45,120 nucleotides of DNA from NCBI RefSeq assembly GCF_020295405.1, contig NZ_JADEYP010000032.1, forward strand, positions 1 through 45,120, given 5' to 3'. Shown here piece by piece: positions 9,537 to 18,118 of this stretch. Both the position numbers and the translations under genes were made by a program. A model generated the notes under the pieces. It searched no databases, was not told where the DNA came from, and was given only the letters and a program-made list of their open reading frames with translations. Source of the stretch: Sphingobacterium bovistauri (GTDB taxonomy: Bacteria > Bacteroidota > Bacteroidia > Sphingobacteriales > Sphingobacteriaceae). The number at the start of each line of letters is the position of its first letter. Within the stretch, counting starts at the first letter, position 1.

Positions 9537-10877
9537 ATGCTAAAATTTAATAGCACTTTACTTTTACTCAGCTTTTCTTTTATTTGCTGCTTAATTCCTG
9601 CTTCTGCCCAAAGCTCTGAGCAAGACAGTTTGATCGTAAAATACTTTAGAGAAAGAATCGCTGACTATGAAAAGTCAGGAAATTACAAATTTGAAAAAGG
9701 AAATATTCTATCTTTAAAAGATGTAAAAATTTCTCAAGGAAAAATATGGAATTTATGGAAAATCGCTAATACTACGTTTGAAAAACTACCTACAAAATTC
9801 CCTGATAATCCACAAGTTTTAGCAGACATTCCTGTGCACACTTGGCAATTAAAAGGTGAAGAGCCAATGCCATTTTATTACATTAAGAAAAAGGAAAAAC
9901 CTGCTACTGGATACCCTATCTTTTTAAATTTACATGGGTCAGGTCCTAAGGACCGAGAATTCCTTAGCACATTAGGATTAAGCTACCAATACAAAGATGG
10001 TGCTACTTCGTATATAGTACCTCAAATTCCGAGTGAACGACGTTACCGTTGGTGGTTCAAATCAAAACAATATGCATGGGAAAATTTGATCAGAATGATT
10101 ATGATCGATGACACTTTCAATCCAAATAAATTCTACATGATGGGTATTTCTGAGGGTGGATATGGAAGTCAACGATTAGGTGCATTTTATGCCGATTATT
10201 TAGCTGGCGCAGGACCAATGGCTGGTGGAGAACCTTTGCATAACGCACCTCCTATTAATTTTAGACATATTGCATTCTCTTTTGAAACAGGTGAATTTGA
10301 CCATATGTTTGGTCGCAACAAACTAACACAAAGCGCAAAGGATCAATTCGATAGCTTAAGTAATGTGTATCCTGGAAATTATGTACACAAAATTAATATT
10401 CAAAAAGGTAAAGGTCATGGTATAGATTACAGTGTAACAACACCTTGGTTGGTTCAATATAGCAGAACACCACGCCCTACATCATACGAATGGATATTAT
10501 TTGCAATGGACGGTAGATACCGCCAATCCTTCTACAATATAGCTATCACCAAGCCTTTGAACATCGCTGAAGGAGACGAATATAACCGTGCTTCATTCAT
10601 ATTCAATATCGACAAAAAATCAAATACTATTTATTTAAATGATGCAGTAAAGAACTCCGATTTGAGTAAATCAAAACCACTTTCTTCTGGTAGTATTGAC
10701 ATCTATTTAAGTGATGATATGATTGATTTATCAAAGAAAATTAAAGTGATCTACGACGGTAAAAAAGTGTTCAATAAAAAAGTAAAACTTGCTGAGAATA
10801 ACCTGATCGAAAGTTGTGCGATTTTCAACGATCCTGAACGAATTTTTCCGGCAAAAATAGCATTGAAATTAAATTAA
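9537..10877 (+). CDS. Secreted alpha/beta-hydrolase (esterase/peptidase-like)
   Basis: 446 aa with a signal peptide (hydrophobic core about 7-22, cleavage near A-S-A-Q). The nucleophile elbow G-I-S-E-G-G places Ser205; Asp255 (G-E-F-D-H) and His294 (G-K-G-H-G) are plausible partners for a catalytic triad. The oxyanion side has L-H-G-S-G-P near residue 140. This is the fold of esterases, dienelactone hydrolases and prolyl-oligopeptidase-like enzymes; the substrate cannot be told. The protein continues about 140 residues beyond the hydrolase core with a beta-rich tail. A second exported protein, a TlpA-type thioredoxin, follows 61 bases later on the same strand and is likely co-transcribed. Confidence 0.8.
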   Translation: MLKFNSTLLLLSFSFICCLIPASAQSSEQDSLIVKYFRERIADYEKSGNYKFEKGNILSLKDVKISQGKIWNLWKIANTTFEKLPTKFPDNPQVLADIPVHTWQLKGEEPMPFYYIKKKEKPATGYPIFLNLHGSGPKDREFLSTLGLSYQYKDGATSYIVPQIPSERRYRWWFKSKQYAWENLIRMIMIDDTFNPNKFYMMGISEGGYGSQRLGAFYADYLAGAGPMAGGEPLHNAPPINFRHIAFSFETGEFDHMFGRNKLTQSAKDQFDSLSNVYPGNYVHKINIQKGKGHGIDYSVTTPWLVQYSRTPRPTSYEWILFAMDGRYRQSFYNIAITKPLNIAEGDEYNRASFIFNIDKKSNTIYLNDAVKNSDLSKSKPLSSGSIDIYLSDDMIDLSKKIKVIYDGKKVFNKKVKLAENNLIESCAIFNDPERIFPAKIALKLN

Positions 10878-10938
10878 TATCAAAAGAAAAAAGTCCACGT
10901 TACTTTAATAAAAAATTAAACATTACGATAAAAATTTT

Positions 10939-12081
10939 ATGCACAAAATTTTCAAAAAATCCCTGTTAATTCTTGGTTTTTTACCAAGCATCGTATCGGC
11001 ACAAGATGAGCAAACAACATTAAAATTTAAAGTTGACGGAAAAAATCCTTCGGGAAAAGTGTTTATAAAATATAACTTATACGGTCCTGTTATTACAGAT
11101 TCTGTATTAATTTCAGATCAACCAGCCGAATTCAAATTAACGGTAAACCAAGCTACACAGGTAACTTTATCCTATAGCCCTAACATTAACGTGAACAAAA
11201 AAACACAAATCGATGATTCAAAAACGATTTATGTTGAGAAAGGAATTGCAACCATTAATTTTAAAGATTCTATAAGCAATGCTAAGGTTACAGGAATGCC
11301 AATTAATGTGCAGTATGAACATTATATAAATTATTTAAAACCTTCTGAAAAGCAATTTGCGGAAATACGTAAAGAATTCGGTGCACTTACTGCAGAACAA
11401 AGACAAGATTTAAATATTACAAAACCAATATTTGCAAAACAAGATAAAATCAATATACTTAGAAAAGATCTTGTTAGTAATTATATTAAAGAAAATCCAA
11501 CTTCATTATTTAGTATACATGGACTAAGAGGCATTCATCATATGCTTCTGCCTAACGAATTTGACACATTATTTCACACATTATCAGTAGATATACAAAA
11601 CTCATCTGTAGGGGCATTACTTAAAGATTACCTTAAAGGTGCATTAGTTGCTGGTATAGGAAAAATTGCTCCAGATTTTACGCAAAATGACGTAAATGAT
11701 AAACCAGTTAAATTATCTGATTTCAGAGGTCAATATGTACTTTTAGATTTTTGGGCTAGTTGGTGCGGACCTTGTCGCGCAGAAAATCCAAATGTTGTAA
11801 AAAATTACAACCAATATAAAGATAAAGGTTTTGCAGTATTAGGTGTTTCATTGGATTCCCCAAATGGTAAAAACGCTTGGTTGGCTGCTATTGAAAAAGA
11901 CCAATTAAATTGGACGAACGTGAGTGACCTAAAGGGCTGGAAAAATGAGGCTGCTACACTTTATATGGTTAGAGCAGTACCTCAAAACTACTTAATTGAT
12001 CCTAATGGAAAAGTAATTGCCGTGAATTTGAAAGGTTATAAATTAGGCGAAAAATTAGAAGAAATTTTCAATAAAAAATAA
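10939..12081 (+). CDS. TlpA-like periplasmic thiol-disulfide oxidoreductase
   Basis: 380 aa with a signal peptide (S-I-V-S-A-Q, cleavage near residue 22). The N-terminal half resembles the DUF4369 domain that often precedes such thioredoxins. The C-terminal domain (about 240-380) has the TlpA/AhpC-like start I-A-P-D-F-T-Q-N-D and the redox motif W-C-G-P-C with W275, C276 and C279, then the cis-Pro loop A-V-P-Q-N-Y. It should reduce or resolve disulfides in exported proteins or respond to redox stress in the periplasm. It follows the esterase gene at 61 bases, and a terminator stands about 190 bases downstream. Confidence 0.9.
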   Translation: MHKIFKKSLLILGFLPSIVSAQDEQTTLKFKVDGKNPSGKVFIKYNLYGPVITDSVLISDQPAEFKLTVNQATQVTLSYSPNINVNKKTQIDDSKTIYVEKGIATINFKDSISNAKVTGMPINVQYEHYINYLKPSEKQFAEIRKEFGALTAEQRQDLNITKPIFAKQDKINILRKDLVSNYIKENPTSLFSIHGLRGIHHMLLPNEFDTLFHTLSVDIQNSSVGALLKDYLKGALVAGIGKIAPDFTQNDVNDKPVKLSDFRGQYVLLDFWASWCGPCRAENPNVVKNYNQYKDKGFAVLGVSLDSPNGKNAWLAAIEKDQLNWTNVSDLKGWKNEAATLYMVRAVPQNYLIDPNGKVIAVNLKGYKLGEKLEEIFNKK

Positions 12082-12266
12082 TATTATCCAAAATATAATT
12101 GATTATTTCTATTTATCAAACGAGCTGTTCACAGCAAAATTTTAGGCATCAATTATTAGATTTTATAATACATTATTAAGGTCGAGATTTTCTTTTAAGA
12201 CTTAAATTCATTATTTACTTGAATTCTAATTAAATTAAAAGGTCAATCCTTATTTACCTCAGTACG

Positions 12267-12300
12267 TAAAAAAGCTTCATCAATGATGAGGCTTTTTTTA
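12267..12300 (+). terminator. Terminator after the esterase-TlpA pair
   Basis: A stem of AAGCTTCATC with GATGAGGCTT (one T-G pair) around a three-base loop, flanked by A6 on the left and T7 on the right (12268-12299). It lies within the 433-base gap between the TlpA gene and the ZIP transporter gene. Apart from this hairpin and the promoter at 12453, I see no gene in that gap. Confidence 0.75.
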
Positions 12301-12452
12301 CACCAAAAATATTACAACAGACTTCCCAAACAGTAAAACAATTACCAATTATTGTTTTTTACGTTAAAAAGAACAATAAATTCTATTAATCAATCCGATT
12401 TTAATACATTTCTGTTACAATTTATAAATAATTTAAAACTTATAATTTAGCA

Positions 12453-12485
12453 TTTGTGATTTTATAACAGCGAATTGTATCTTTA
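12453..12485 (+). promoter_or_regulatory. Probable promoter of the ZIP transporter gene
   Basis: TTTG at 12453-12456 and TATCTTTA at 12478-12485, separated by 21 bases, fit the Bacteroidota -33/-7 pattern (TTTG and TAnnTTTG) with one mismatch. The -7 box ends 29 bases before the ATG. Confidence 0.45.
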
Positions 12486-12514
12486 TGGGAATTAAAAACA
12501 AATTTTAACAAAGT

Positions 12515-13333
12515 ATGCTAGATACCGTAATAACCTATTTAAAAAGTATCGATCCCATCATTGCTGCATTATACGCTACTCTATTCACATGGTTCGTCAC
12601 AGCATTAGGATCATCTTTTGTATTCTTCTTCAAAGGATATAACAAAAATCTAATGGATGCCATGCTGGGATTTACAGGGGGGGTAATGGTCGCTGCTAGT
12701 GTCTGGAGTTTGTTAATTCCTGCTATAAATATGAGTGAAGGAAGCGGCTTTACACAAGTTTATCCCGCTGTTATAGGTTTTCTTTTGGGTGCTGGATTTC
12801 TATATAGTATTGATAAAGTACTCCCCCATTTACACGTTAATTTCCAAAAAGTAGAAGGGGTAAAAACGCCTTGGCAAAAGACCACTTTAATGATTTTGGC
12901 CATTACTTTACACAATATTCCCGAAGGTTTGGCTGTGGGAGTATTATTTGGTGGTGTAGCAGCAGGTATCCCCGAAGCAACTATCGCTGGTGCAGCTACT
13001 TTGGCACTAGGAATTGGATTACAAAATTTCCCTGAAGGTATTGCTGTATCCATGCCTTTACGTAGAATGGGGCTATCACGTCGCAAAAGTTTCTTTTATG
13101 GACAAGCTTCAGCAATTGTTGAACCTATCGCTGGAGTCGTTGGTGCGCTTGCGGTAACATTCTTCTCTCCTATTCTCCCATACGCATTAGCTTTTGCAGC
13201 TGGTGCTATGATTTTCGTTGTCGTGGAAGAGGTTATTCCGGAAGCACAACAAAATAAAAGTTCGGATTTAGCTACAATAGGTTTTATTGGAGGATTTATA
13301 GTTATGATGTCGCTTGATGTCGCTTTGGGATAA
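12515..13333 (+). CDS. ZIP-family (GufA-type) divalent metal transporter
   Basis: 272 aa and almost wholly membrane-spanning (about eight segments). It moves Zn2+ or related divalent cations across the inner membrane towards the cytoplasm. The two metal-binding helices are plain: H-N-I-P-E-G-L-A-V-G-V (about 133-143) and Q-N-F-P-E-G-I-A-V-S-M-P-L (about 169-181). The last helices carry V-V-E-E-V-I-P-E. The absence of a long His-rich loop and the G-G-V-M-V-A-A-S-V-W-S start match the GufA subgroup. It stands alone with its own promoter and no downstream partner. Confidence 0.92.
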   Translation: MLDTVITYLKSIDPIIAALYATLFTWFVTALGSSFVFFFKGYNKNLMDAMLGFTGGVMVAASVWSLLIPAINMSEGSGFTQVYPAVIGFLLGAGFLYSIDKVLPHLHVNFQKVEGVKTPWQKTTLMILAITLHNIPEGLAVGVLFGGVAAGIPEATIAGAATLALGIGLQNFPEGIAVSMPLRRMGLSRRKSFFYGQASAIVEPIAGVVGALAVTFFSPILPYALAFAAGAMIFVVVEEVIPEAQQNKSSDLATIGFIGGFIVMMSLDVALG

Positions 13334-13366
13334 TGATTATTCCACCATAATGAAGGATCAAATGCA

Positions 13367-13659
13367 CTATCGTAAACAGTTATGGATACAAGAAAAACGT
13401 CTCCATAACGAATAATCAGGATTGCGATTCACCAATACTACTTCTTTAGGAAGTAGTGCGATATCGACTTTCTATTTCTGTAAACAATTCATTCTTTATA
13501 ATAGAGTAACTAAATATTAATGATGCAAGCTTCTCCAAACTCCTTCGATAGTACAATTAGGCTAATATGATCTGGAATTGGATCTTGTGCCAGTGTATTT
13601 TTACAACCACTCGTAAAAATTAAAAGGAGAAATAATAACAGCTAAATATTTTTCATCAT
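13367..13659 (-). pseudogene. Decayed small lipoprotein gene
   Basis: Between two intact genes, the minus strand shows ATG-ATG at 13659-13654 followed after three codons by an in-frame TAG (13644-13642). The frame then continues L-L-L-F-L-L-L-I-F-T-S-G-C-K-N, a textbook lipoprotein signal with lipobox T-S-G-C, and about 28 further residues (A-Q-D-P-I-P-D-H-I-S-L-I-V) before TAG at 13510. A second frame at 13367-13471 encodes a protein-like stretch (L-L-P-K-E-V-V-L-V-N-R-N-P-D-Y). I read this as a lipoprotein gene broken by a nonsense mutation and probably frameshifts. The second fragment is less certain than the first. The rest of the 390-base gap shows nothing else. Confidence 0.4.
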
Positions 13660-13723
13660 TCAGTTTTTATCTATTAAAAATAAATAAACGTTAGCGACTA
13701 ACATTTGATAGCTAGTTACAATC

Positions 13724-14182
13724 TTACTTTTCGCAAGCTTCTTTTAGCTTATCCATAGCTTGGGGATATTTATCCTCAAAATATGCCTTAAATTCATCAA
13801 TCGTATCCAATTCAACTATAACTGTCGTTTTGCCATTGTGCTCTTCGAAATGATAAATTTCATATCCACCAGCCCATTTTTCGACTTGTTCACCTGTGGT
13901 AATTTCCTCATCACCGTCTACAAAGCCAAAATGCCTCACCGAAACTAACTTTCCTGGTTGATTTTCATCCACTTCTGAAACCATCCCGCCTCTTTTCCCA
14001 TTCTCATCACAGCCTACAAAGAGGATTTTACTTCCCTTACCCCAACTACCCTCATATGTAGAGGTTGAATTAAAAGTAGCTGCCCAATATTCATAGGTAG
14101 ATTTATCCTGTAACCCTAGCATGGTCTCGTACACTTTTTGCGCTGGGGCATCTATTTCCTTTTGAAATGTTAACTTTTGCAT
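13724..14182 (-). CDS. SRPBCC-domain (START/Bet v1-like) protein
   Basis: 152 aa with the N-terminal pattern of SRPBCC/AHSA1-type proteins: F-Q-K-E-I-D-A-P-A-Q-K-V-Y-E-T-M-L, then W-G-K-G-S-K-I-L-F-V and G-M-V-S-E-V-D-E. These small soluble proteins form a helix-grip fold with a hydrophobic pocket; the ligand is unknown. There is no signal peptide. It is the first of three minus-strand small genes (SRPBCC, SnoaL-like, SDR) separated by 100-170 bases, so co-transcription is possible but not shown. Confidence 0.8.
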   Translation of the reverse strand: MQKLTFQKEIDAPAQKVYETMLGLQDKSTYEYWAATFNSTSTYEGSWGKGSKILFVGCDENGKRGGMVSEVDENQPGKLVSVRHFGFVDGDEEITTGEQVEKWAGGYEIYHFEEHNGKTTVIVELDTIDEFKAYFEDKYPQAMDKLKEACEK

Positions 14183-14352
14183 GGTTTTATGATTTCTTTA
14201 GTGAATAATCGCTTAATAACTAATTACAAAGTAAAAGATTCAACATTATAATAGTGACAAATAAGAAAGTTAAATATTTTATACTGAACCGATATAAACA
14301 GCTGATTCGACCTGTTCACTACAACTATTTCATATTACCTTGATTTAAGCCA

Positions 14353-14709
14353 TTATACTGTTGGACGCTCAGTGATACAATACGAAGTAATACTCTTTAT
14401 CGAATGGTTCTTATGAAATACATATACATCACAAGACGAAACAAAAGAAATGCTCTTACCATCTCTGATAAATTCCGCGGTACCATTTATAGCAACACAA
14501 TTCGTGTTCTCTATTACATTGAGCTGCTGAAAATTGGTCGTCACGCTATCAAAATAGTTGCTGATTGATTTGCAAAATGTTTCAATTTCCTGTTTTCCCG
14601 TGAGCAACTGTTCGCCTGGTGTATTCCAAATTGTATTGTCAGTCAGGTACTCAAAACACTTATCAAAATCACCATTTGAGAAAGCTTGTGCTATTTCTGA
14701 TTTAGTCAT
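14353..14709 (-). CDS. SnoaL/NTF2-like protein
   Basis: 118 aa. It has the small cone-shaped NTF2/SnoaL pattern: helices at the start (I-A-Q-A-F-S-N-G-D-F-D-K-C-F-E-Y-L-T-D-N-T-I-W-N-T-P-G), then strands (C-V-A-I-N-G-T-A-E-F and V-S-S-C-D-V-Y-V-F-H) that form the curved sheet. Proteins of this fold serve as enzymes or binding domains, and no catalytic set can be assigned here. It is cytoplasmic, with neighbours of similar small stress or metabolic type on the same strand. Confidence 0.75.
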   Translation of the reverse strand: MTKSEIAQAFSNGDFDKCFEYLTDNTIWNTPGEQLLTGKQEIETFCKSISNYFDSVTTNFQQLNVIENTNCVAINGTAEFIRDGKSISFVSSCDVYVFHKNHSIKSITSYCITERPTV

Positions 14710-14810
14710 TGGTCAAAACTTAAGTATGTTGTAGTAAAAATAGCTTTAAGTTTTAGAAATTAACTTGTCTTAGAGCAAAAAAACTAACCTAACTTAAATC
14801 CTCTATAGGG

Positions 14811-15404
14811 TTAATTTGTAATAGTGATAGCTTTATGTACATGACTATTGGATTCAATCACTTTTAACATCAAATCAGCCACGTTAGCACGTGATATTCT
14901 TGAAGTCTTGGGCGAGATGTCTTTCCCGAATTCATATGTGCTCACACTTGGTACATCTGTTAAACCACTAGGGCGGATAATCGTCCAGTCCAAAGAACTT
15001 GATTTAACAGCCGACTCTTGTGCCTCATGATCAGCACGAGCTGCAGGCATAAAGAGTTTGTTCCAGCTTTCACCTATACCCATGGACGACATCACAACCA
15101 ATCGCTGTACGCCCGCTTCCTGCATCGCTTCAATGATCAATCGTGTTCCAAAGGTTCTTAGTCCTGAATTTTTATACAATTCTCTCGAGCCAAGTGTACA
15201 GATTACAGCATCCTGACCTTGAACAGTAGATTTTACAACATCCAAGTTTGTAAAGTCACCTGTAAACACGGTTATCTCCTTAGAAAATGTTGGTAATCGT
15301 TTCGGATCACGTACCATGACAGAGACATCATGTCCGTGCGCAAGCGCTTCTTTTACCAATTCAATTCCAGTTTTACCTGTGGCTCCAAAGATTGCTATTT
15401 TCAT
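14811..15404 (-). CDS. NAD(P)-binding SDR/NmrA-like oxidoreductase
   Basis: 197 aa. The start M-K-I-A-I-F-G-A-T-G-K-T-G is a Rossmann nucleotide-binding loop of the atypical short-chain dehydrogenase type (G-A-T-G-x-T-G). It is followed by V-M-V-R-D-P-K-R-L, D-A-V-I-C-T-L-G-S and V-V-M-S-S-M-G, then W-T-I-I-R-P-S-G-L near residue 140. There is no Tyr-x-x-x-Lys motif, as usual for NmrA/biliverdin-reductase-like relatives. The substrate is unknown, and a role in redox sensing or reduction of a small molecule is possible. The start is the only ATG that keeps the Rossmann motif at the N-terminus. Confidence 0.85.
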   Translation of the reverse strand: MKIAIFGATGKTGIELVKEALAHGHDVSVMVRDPKRLPTFSKEITVFTGDFTNLDVVKSTVQGQDAVICTLGSRELYKNSGLRTFGTRLIIEAMQEAGVQRLVVMSSMGIGESWNKLFMPAARADHEAQESAVKSSSLDWTIIRPSGLTDVPSVSTYEFGKDISPKTSRISRANVADLMLKVIESNSHVHKAITITN

Positions 15405-15927
15405 TTTTTTATATGTTCAATTGGTTTGAATTCATTTATATAGCGTATTAAAGTCTAGTCTTTCAATTTATCCTTCAACAGTCATTTCGACATTATCATG
15501 TTAGCTAAAGTTTTAAGTAATCTTTATTATTTACATAGTCTTCAAAACTTGAATAACACATGAGTATTAGCTGTTGATTTCATAAAATCTTACATATAAA
15601 TCTGCTATAAAAACTCGATTACCGATTTCGGTCGCTGGAATATTTCCATATGCAAGGGTATTTATGTTAACAACTATATCACTTAACCGGCCTCAAATCG
15701 AAGGAGCATTTAAAATAGGAGAATTGAGAACTCTGAATTCTCATATTTTTTATATATCCTGATATCAAAATTATGAAATTTACACGATTTAAAATTGCCT
15801 GTCCGCTGATAATAGCGTAGATTAAACTAATATACAAAATCTTATTGTTTAATAATATCACCCCAAGAGTCAATAATAAAACAATTAGGTTTAATTGAAT
15901 GTGTTGTAGTTCTTGGTCTAGGGCACA
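15405..15927. other. Gene-free stretch upstream of the SDR gene and downstream of tRNA-Lys
   Basis: Over 500 AT-rich bases without a convincing gene. A 41-codon minus-strand frame around 15590-15710 has no start and no recognisable motif. A 7-bp inverted repeat GAGAATT/AATTCTC lies near 15720-15742. I see no RNA gene apart from the tRNA terminator that follows. Confidence 0.4.
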
Positions 15928-15957
15928 AAAAAGCCTCACATTTCTGTGAGGCTTTTT
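15928..15957 (-). terminator. Terminator of tRNA-Lys
   Basis: AAAAAGCCTCAC (15928-15939) and GTGAGGCTTTTT (15946-15957) form a 12-bp stem with a six-base loop. On the minus strand it is followed by a run of T. It begins seven bases after the 3' end of tRNA-Lys. Confidence 0.8.
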
Positions 15958-15963
15958 ATTTCG

Positions 15964-16036
15964 TGATCCCGCTGGGATTCGAACCCAGGACCCATACATT
16001 AAAAGTGTATTGCTCTACCAGCTGAGCTACGGAATC
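15964..16036 (-). tRNA. tRNA-Lys (anticodon TTT)
   Basis: 73 bases that fold as a complete cloverleaf. The acceptor stem is GATTCCG with CGGGATC (one T-G pair) and the discriminator is A. The D stem is GCTC/GAGC. The anticodon stem ATACA/TGTAT encloses CTTTTAA (anticodon TTT). The T arm is CTGGG-TTCGAAT-CCCAG. The 3' CCA is not encoded. It is transcribed on the minus strand downstream of obg. Confidence 0.96.
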
Positions 16037-16180
16037 CTATTTCTTAATGAAATACCCTTCGTTGTTTGAAGTGATGCAAAGATAGCTATTCTGAGCGTTT
16101 CTGCAAACTATTTTGCATTTTTTATGGTAATTTTCAGCAAACTTACTGATTTTTAAAGCAGTAAATTTGCATCTTGCTTA

Positions 16181-17179
16181 CTACTCGTTTATTGCTTTCC
16201 AAAGCATATCTTTCAATTGCGTAATTTTCTTGCCCGCAACTGAAGAAATAAAGATATATGGAATATCTGAAGGAAGCTGAGCTTTCATTTCTTCTTCCAA
16301 TTCTTCATCTAACATATCCGATTTGGTAATTGCCAAAAGACGTGGTTTTGCCAACATTTCTGGGTTGTATGCTTTCAATTCATTCAATAGAATGGTGTAT
16401 TCCTCTTCTATCGTACGATCTGTATCAGCTGGAACCATAAACAACAGTACCGAGTTACGCTCAATATGGCGCAAGAAACGGTAACCTAATCCCTTTCCTT
16501 CTGACGCTCCTTCGATGATACCTGGAATATCCGCCATCACGAAAGATTTATTGTCGCGATAACCTACAATACCTAAATTCGGCACTAAGGTTGTAAAAGG
16601 ATAATTCGCAATCTCCGGTTTTGCTGCAGATACTACAGAAAGCAAAGTCGATTTACCCGCATTCGGGAATCCTACCAAACCTACATCCGCTAATACCTTC
16701 AACTCCAAAATAATCCATCTTTCTTGGCCAGGCATTCCTGGTTGCGAAAAACGCGGTGTTTGTTGGGTAGCTGACTTGAAATTGTTATTTCCTAAACCAC
16801 CTTTACCACCAGGGGTTAAGATTTTTGTTTCCCCTTCTTCGGTTATTTCAAAAATAATTTCACCTGTTTCTGCATCTTTCGCGACAGTACCTAGTGGCAC
16901 TTCCAAAATCTCGTCTTTACCCGTAGCTCCAGTACGCAATGCTGAACCACCTCGTTCACCATTGGCTGCGAGGATATGCTTTCTGAATTTTAAGTGTAAT
17001 AACGTCCAGTGTTGCGAAGAACCTGTTAGGATAATATGTCCACCGCGTCCTCCATCACCACCGTCTGGCCCACCCTTCATCGTAGTTTTATCGCGATGCA
17101 AATGTGAAGAACCAGCCCCACCATGCCCCGAACGACAACACACCTTTACATAATCAACAAAATTTGAACCTTGAGCCAT
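16181..17179 (-). CDS. obg: GTPase Obg/CgtA (ribosome assembly)
   Basis: 332 aa. It is a GTPase involved in 50S subunit maturation and stress control. The N-terminal Obg fold (about 1-158) is glycine-rich ([11 protein letters not shown] and [12 protein letters not shown]). The G domain (about 159-330) has G1 G-F-P-N-A-G-K-S-T, switch T-T-L-V-P-N-L-G, G3 D-I-P-G and G4 T-K-S-D, with S-S-V-A-G-K as G5. The C-terminal OCT domain of the Firmicutes type is absent, as in the short form. It follows adk by 24 bases, an arrangement common in Bacteroidota. Confidence 0.98.
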   Translation of the reverse strand: MAQGSNFVDYVKVCCRSGHGGAGSSHLHRDKTTMKGGPDGGDGGRGGHIILTGSSQHWTLLHLKFRKHILAANGERGGSALRTGATGKDEILEVPLGTVAKDAETGEIIFEITEEGETKILTPGGKGGLGNNNFKSATQQTPRFSQPGMPGQERWIILELKVLADVGLVGFPNAGKSTLLSVVSAAKPEIANYPFTTLVPNLGIVGYRDNKSFVMADIPGIIEGASEGKGLGYRFLRHIERNSVLLFMVPADTDRTIEEEYTILLNELKAYNPEMLAKPRLLAITKSDMLDEELEEEMKAQLPSDIPYIFISSVAGKKITQLKDMLWKAINE

Positions 17180-17203
17180 ATCGTTAATATATTCTTTATA
17201 AAA

Positions 17204-17779
17204 TTAAGCTTGGTAGCCGTCAATAACAGCAGACAATTCACCGAAAATTGCTTCGATCTCGCCAATACCGTTTACTTTAGTCAACTTCCCTTGCGCTTCG
17301 TAGTAAGGCAATACATGAATAGTCTTACTGAAGTATTCTTCTATACGTTTTTTCAACTTATCTGCTGCATCATCTGCACGACCAGAGATCTCTTGACGTT
17401 TAGCGATACGTTGAGTTAATTCTTCTTCTGTCACATCCAAAGCCACCACACCAGAAATAGAAGTATCAATGCTATTCAAAAATGCATCTAATGCCTCAGC
17501 TTGTGCTACCGTACGTGGAAAACCATCAAAAATAAATCCTGTTGCTTCAGGGTTCTTTTTGATTTCTTCTTCCAACATCGCAATAGTAATCGAATCTGGA
17601 ACCAAATTTCCCTCTGCGATGATTTGACTTACTTGTTTACCTAGTTCAGTTTGATCCTTGATGTGTGCACGGAAAATATCACCAGTAGATATATGTACCA
17701 ACTTGTACTTTGCAATAAGTTTTTCCGATTGAGTTCCTTTACCTGCTCCTGGAGGACCGAATAATACAAGGTTTAGCAT
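17204..17779 (-). CDS. adk: Adenylate kinase
   Basis: 191 aa, catalysing ATP + AMP = 2 ADP in the cytosol. The P-loop is G-P-P-G-A-G-K-G-T at residues 8-16. The AMP-binding signature is F-I-F-D-G-F-P-R-T, near residue 85. The LID is short (R-I-A-K-R-Q-E-I-S-G-R-A-D-D), so this is the short-form enzyme without the Cys4 zinc LID. The start ATG gives the normal M-L-N-L-V-L-F-G-P-P-G. It is co-directional with obg 24 bases downstream. Upstream, a terminator for tRNA-Arg isolates it. Confidence 0.98.
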   Translation of the reverse strand: MLNLVLFGPPGAGKGTQSEKLIAKYKLVHISTGDIFRAHIKDQTELGKQVSQIIAEGNLVPDSITIAMLEEEIKKNPEATGFIFDGFPRTVAQAEALDAFLNSIDTSISGVVALDVTEEELTQRIAKRQEISGRADDAADKLKKRIEEYFSKTIHVLPYYEAQGKLTKVNGIGEIEAIFGELSAVIDGYQA

Positions 17780-17812
17780 AGTTTGATTATGTTTTATTTT
17801 GTGACAAAATAA

Positions 17813-17842
17813 AAAGCCTAATCCTTGTATGAATTAGGCTTT
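17813..17842 (-). terminator. Terminator of tRNA-Arg
   Basis: AAAGCCTAAT (17813-17822) pairs with ATTAGGCTTT (17833-17842) around a ten-base loop and is followed on the minus strand by an AT-rich tail. It begins 13 bases after the tRNA-Arg 3' end and precedes adk. Confidence 0.7.
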
Positions 17843-17854
17843 CAGTTAACTAAG

Positions 17855-17928
<74 letters not shown>

Positions 17929-18058
17929 TTTCAACCATCACTTCCGGGTATAGCCTCTTCCGTTTTGGTGATGCAAATATACCTAAAAAGCCTTAAATCG
18001 CAAATTTTTTATTATTTAATATACGAATATTTTTGAAAAAATTGATTAAGTCAATGAA

Positions 18059-18109
18059 ATTCAGTCAAAAAAAAGGAGAGTTAATAACTCTCCTTTTTTT
18101 TGACTGAAT
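18059..18109 (-). terminator. 51-base perfect palindrome terminating the efflux operon
   Basis: ATTCAGTC-A8-GGAGAGTTA (18059-18083) is the exact reverse complement of 18085-18109, with a single central base. The A8/T8 arms supply a T run on either strand. It lies 10 bases after the stop of the RND permease gene and should stop transcripts from both directions. Confidence 0.85.
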
Positions 18110-18118
18110 GAATAATTA

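Noticed and set aside
15590..15710. Open minus-strand frame of about 41 codons in the gap after the SDR gene
   Set aside because: No start codon, no motif and no supporting signals; chance is likely.
15679..15999. 106-codon open frame on the minus strand
   Set aside because: It runs through the 3' part of tRNA-Lys and its terminator, and its N-terminal residues are only the translated tRNA sequence.
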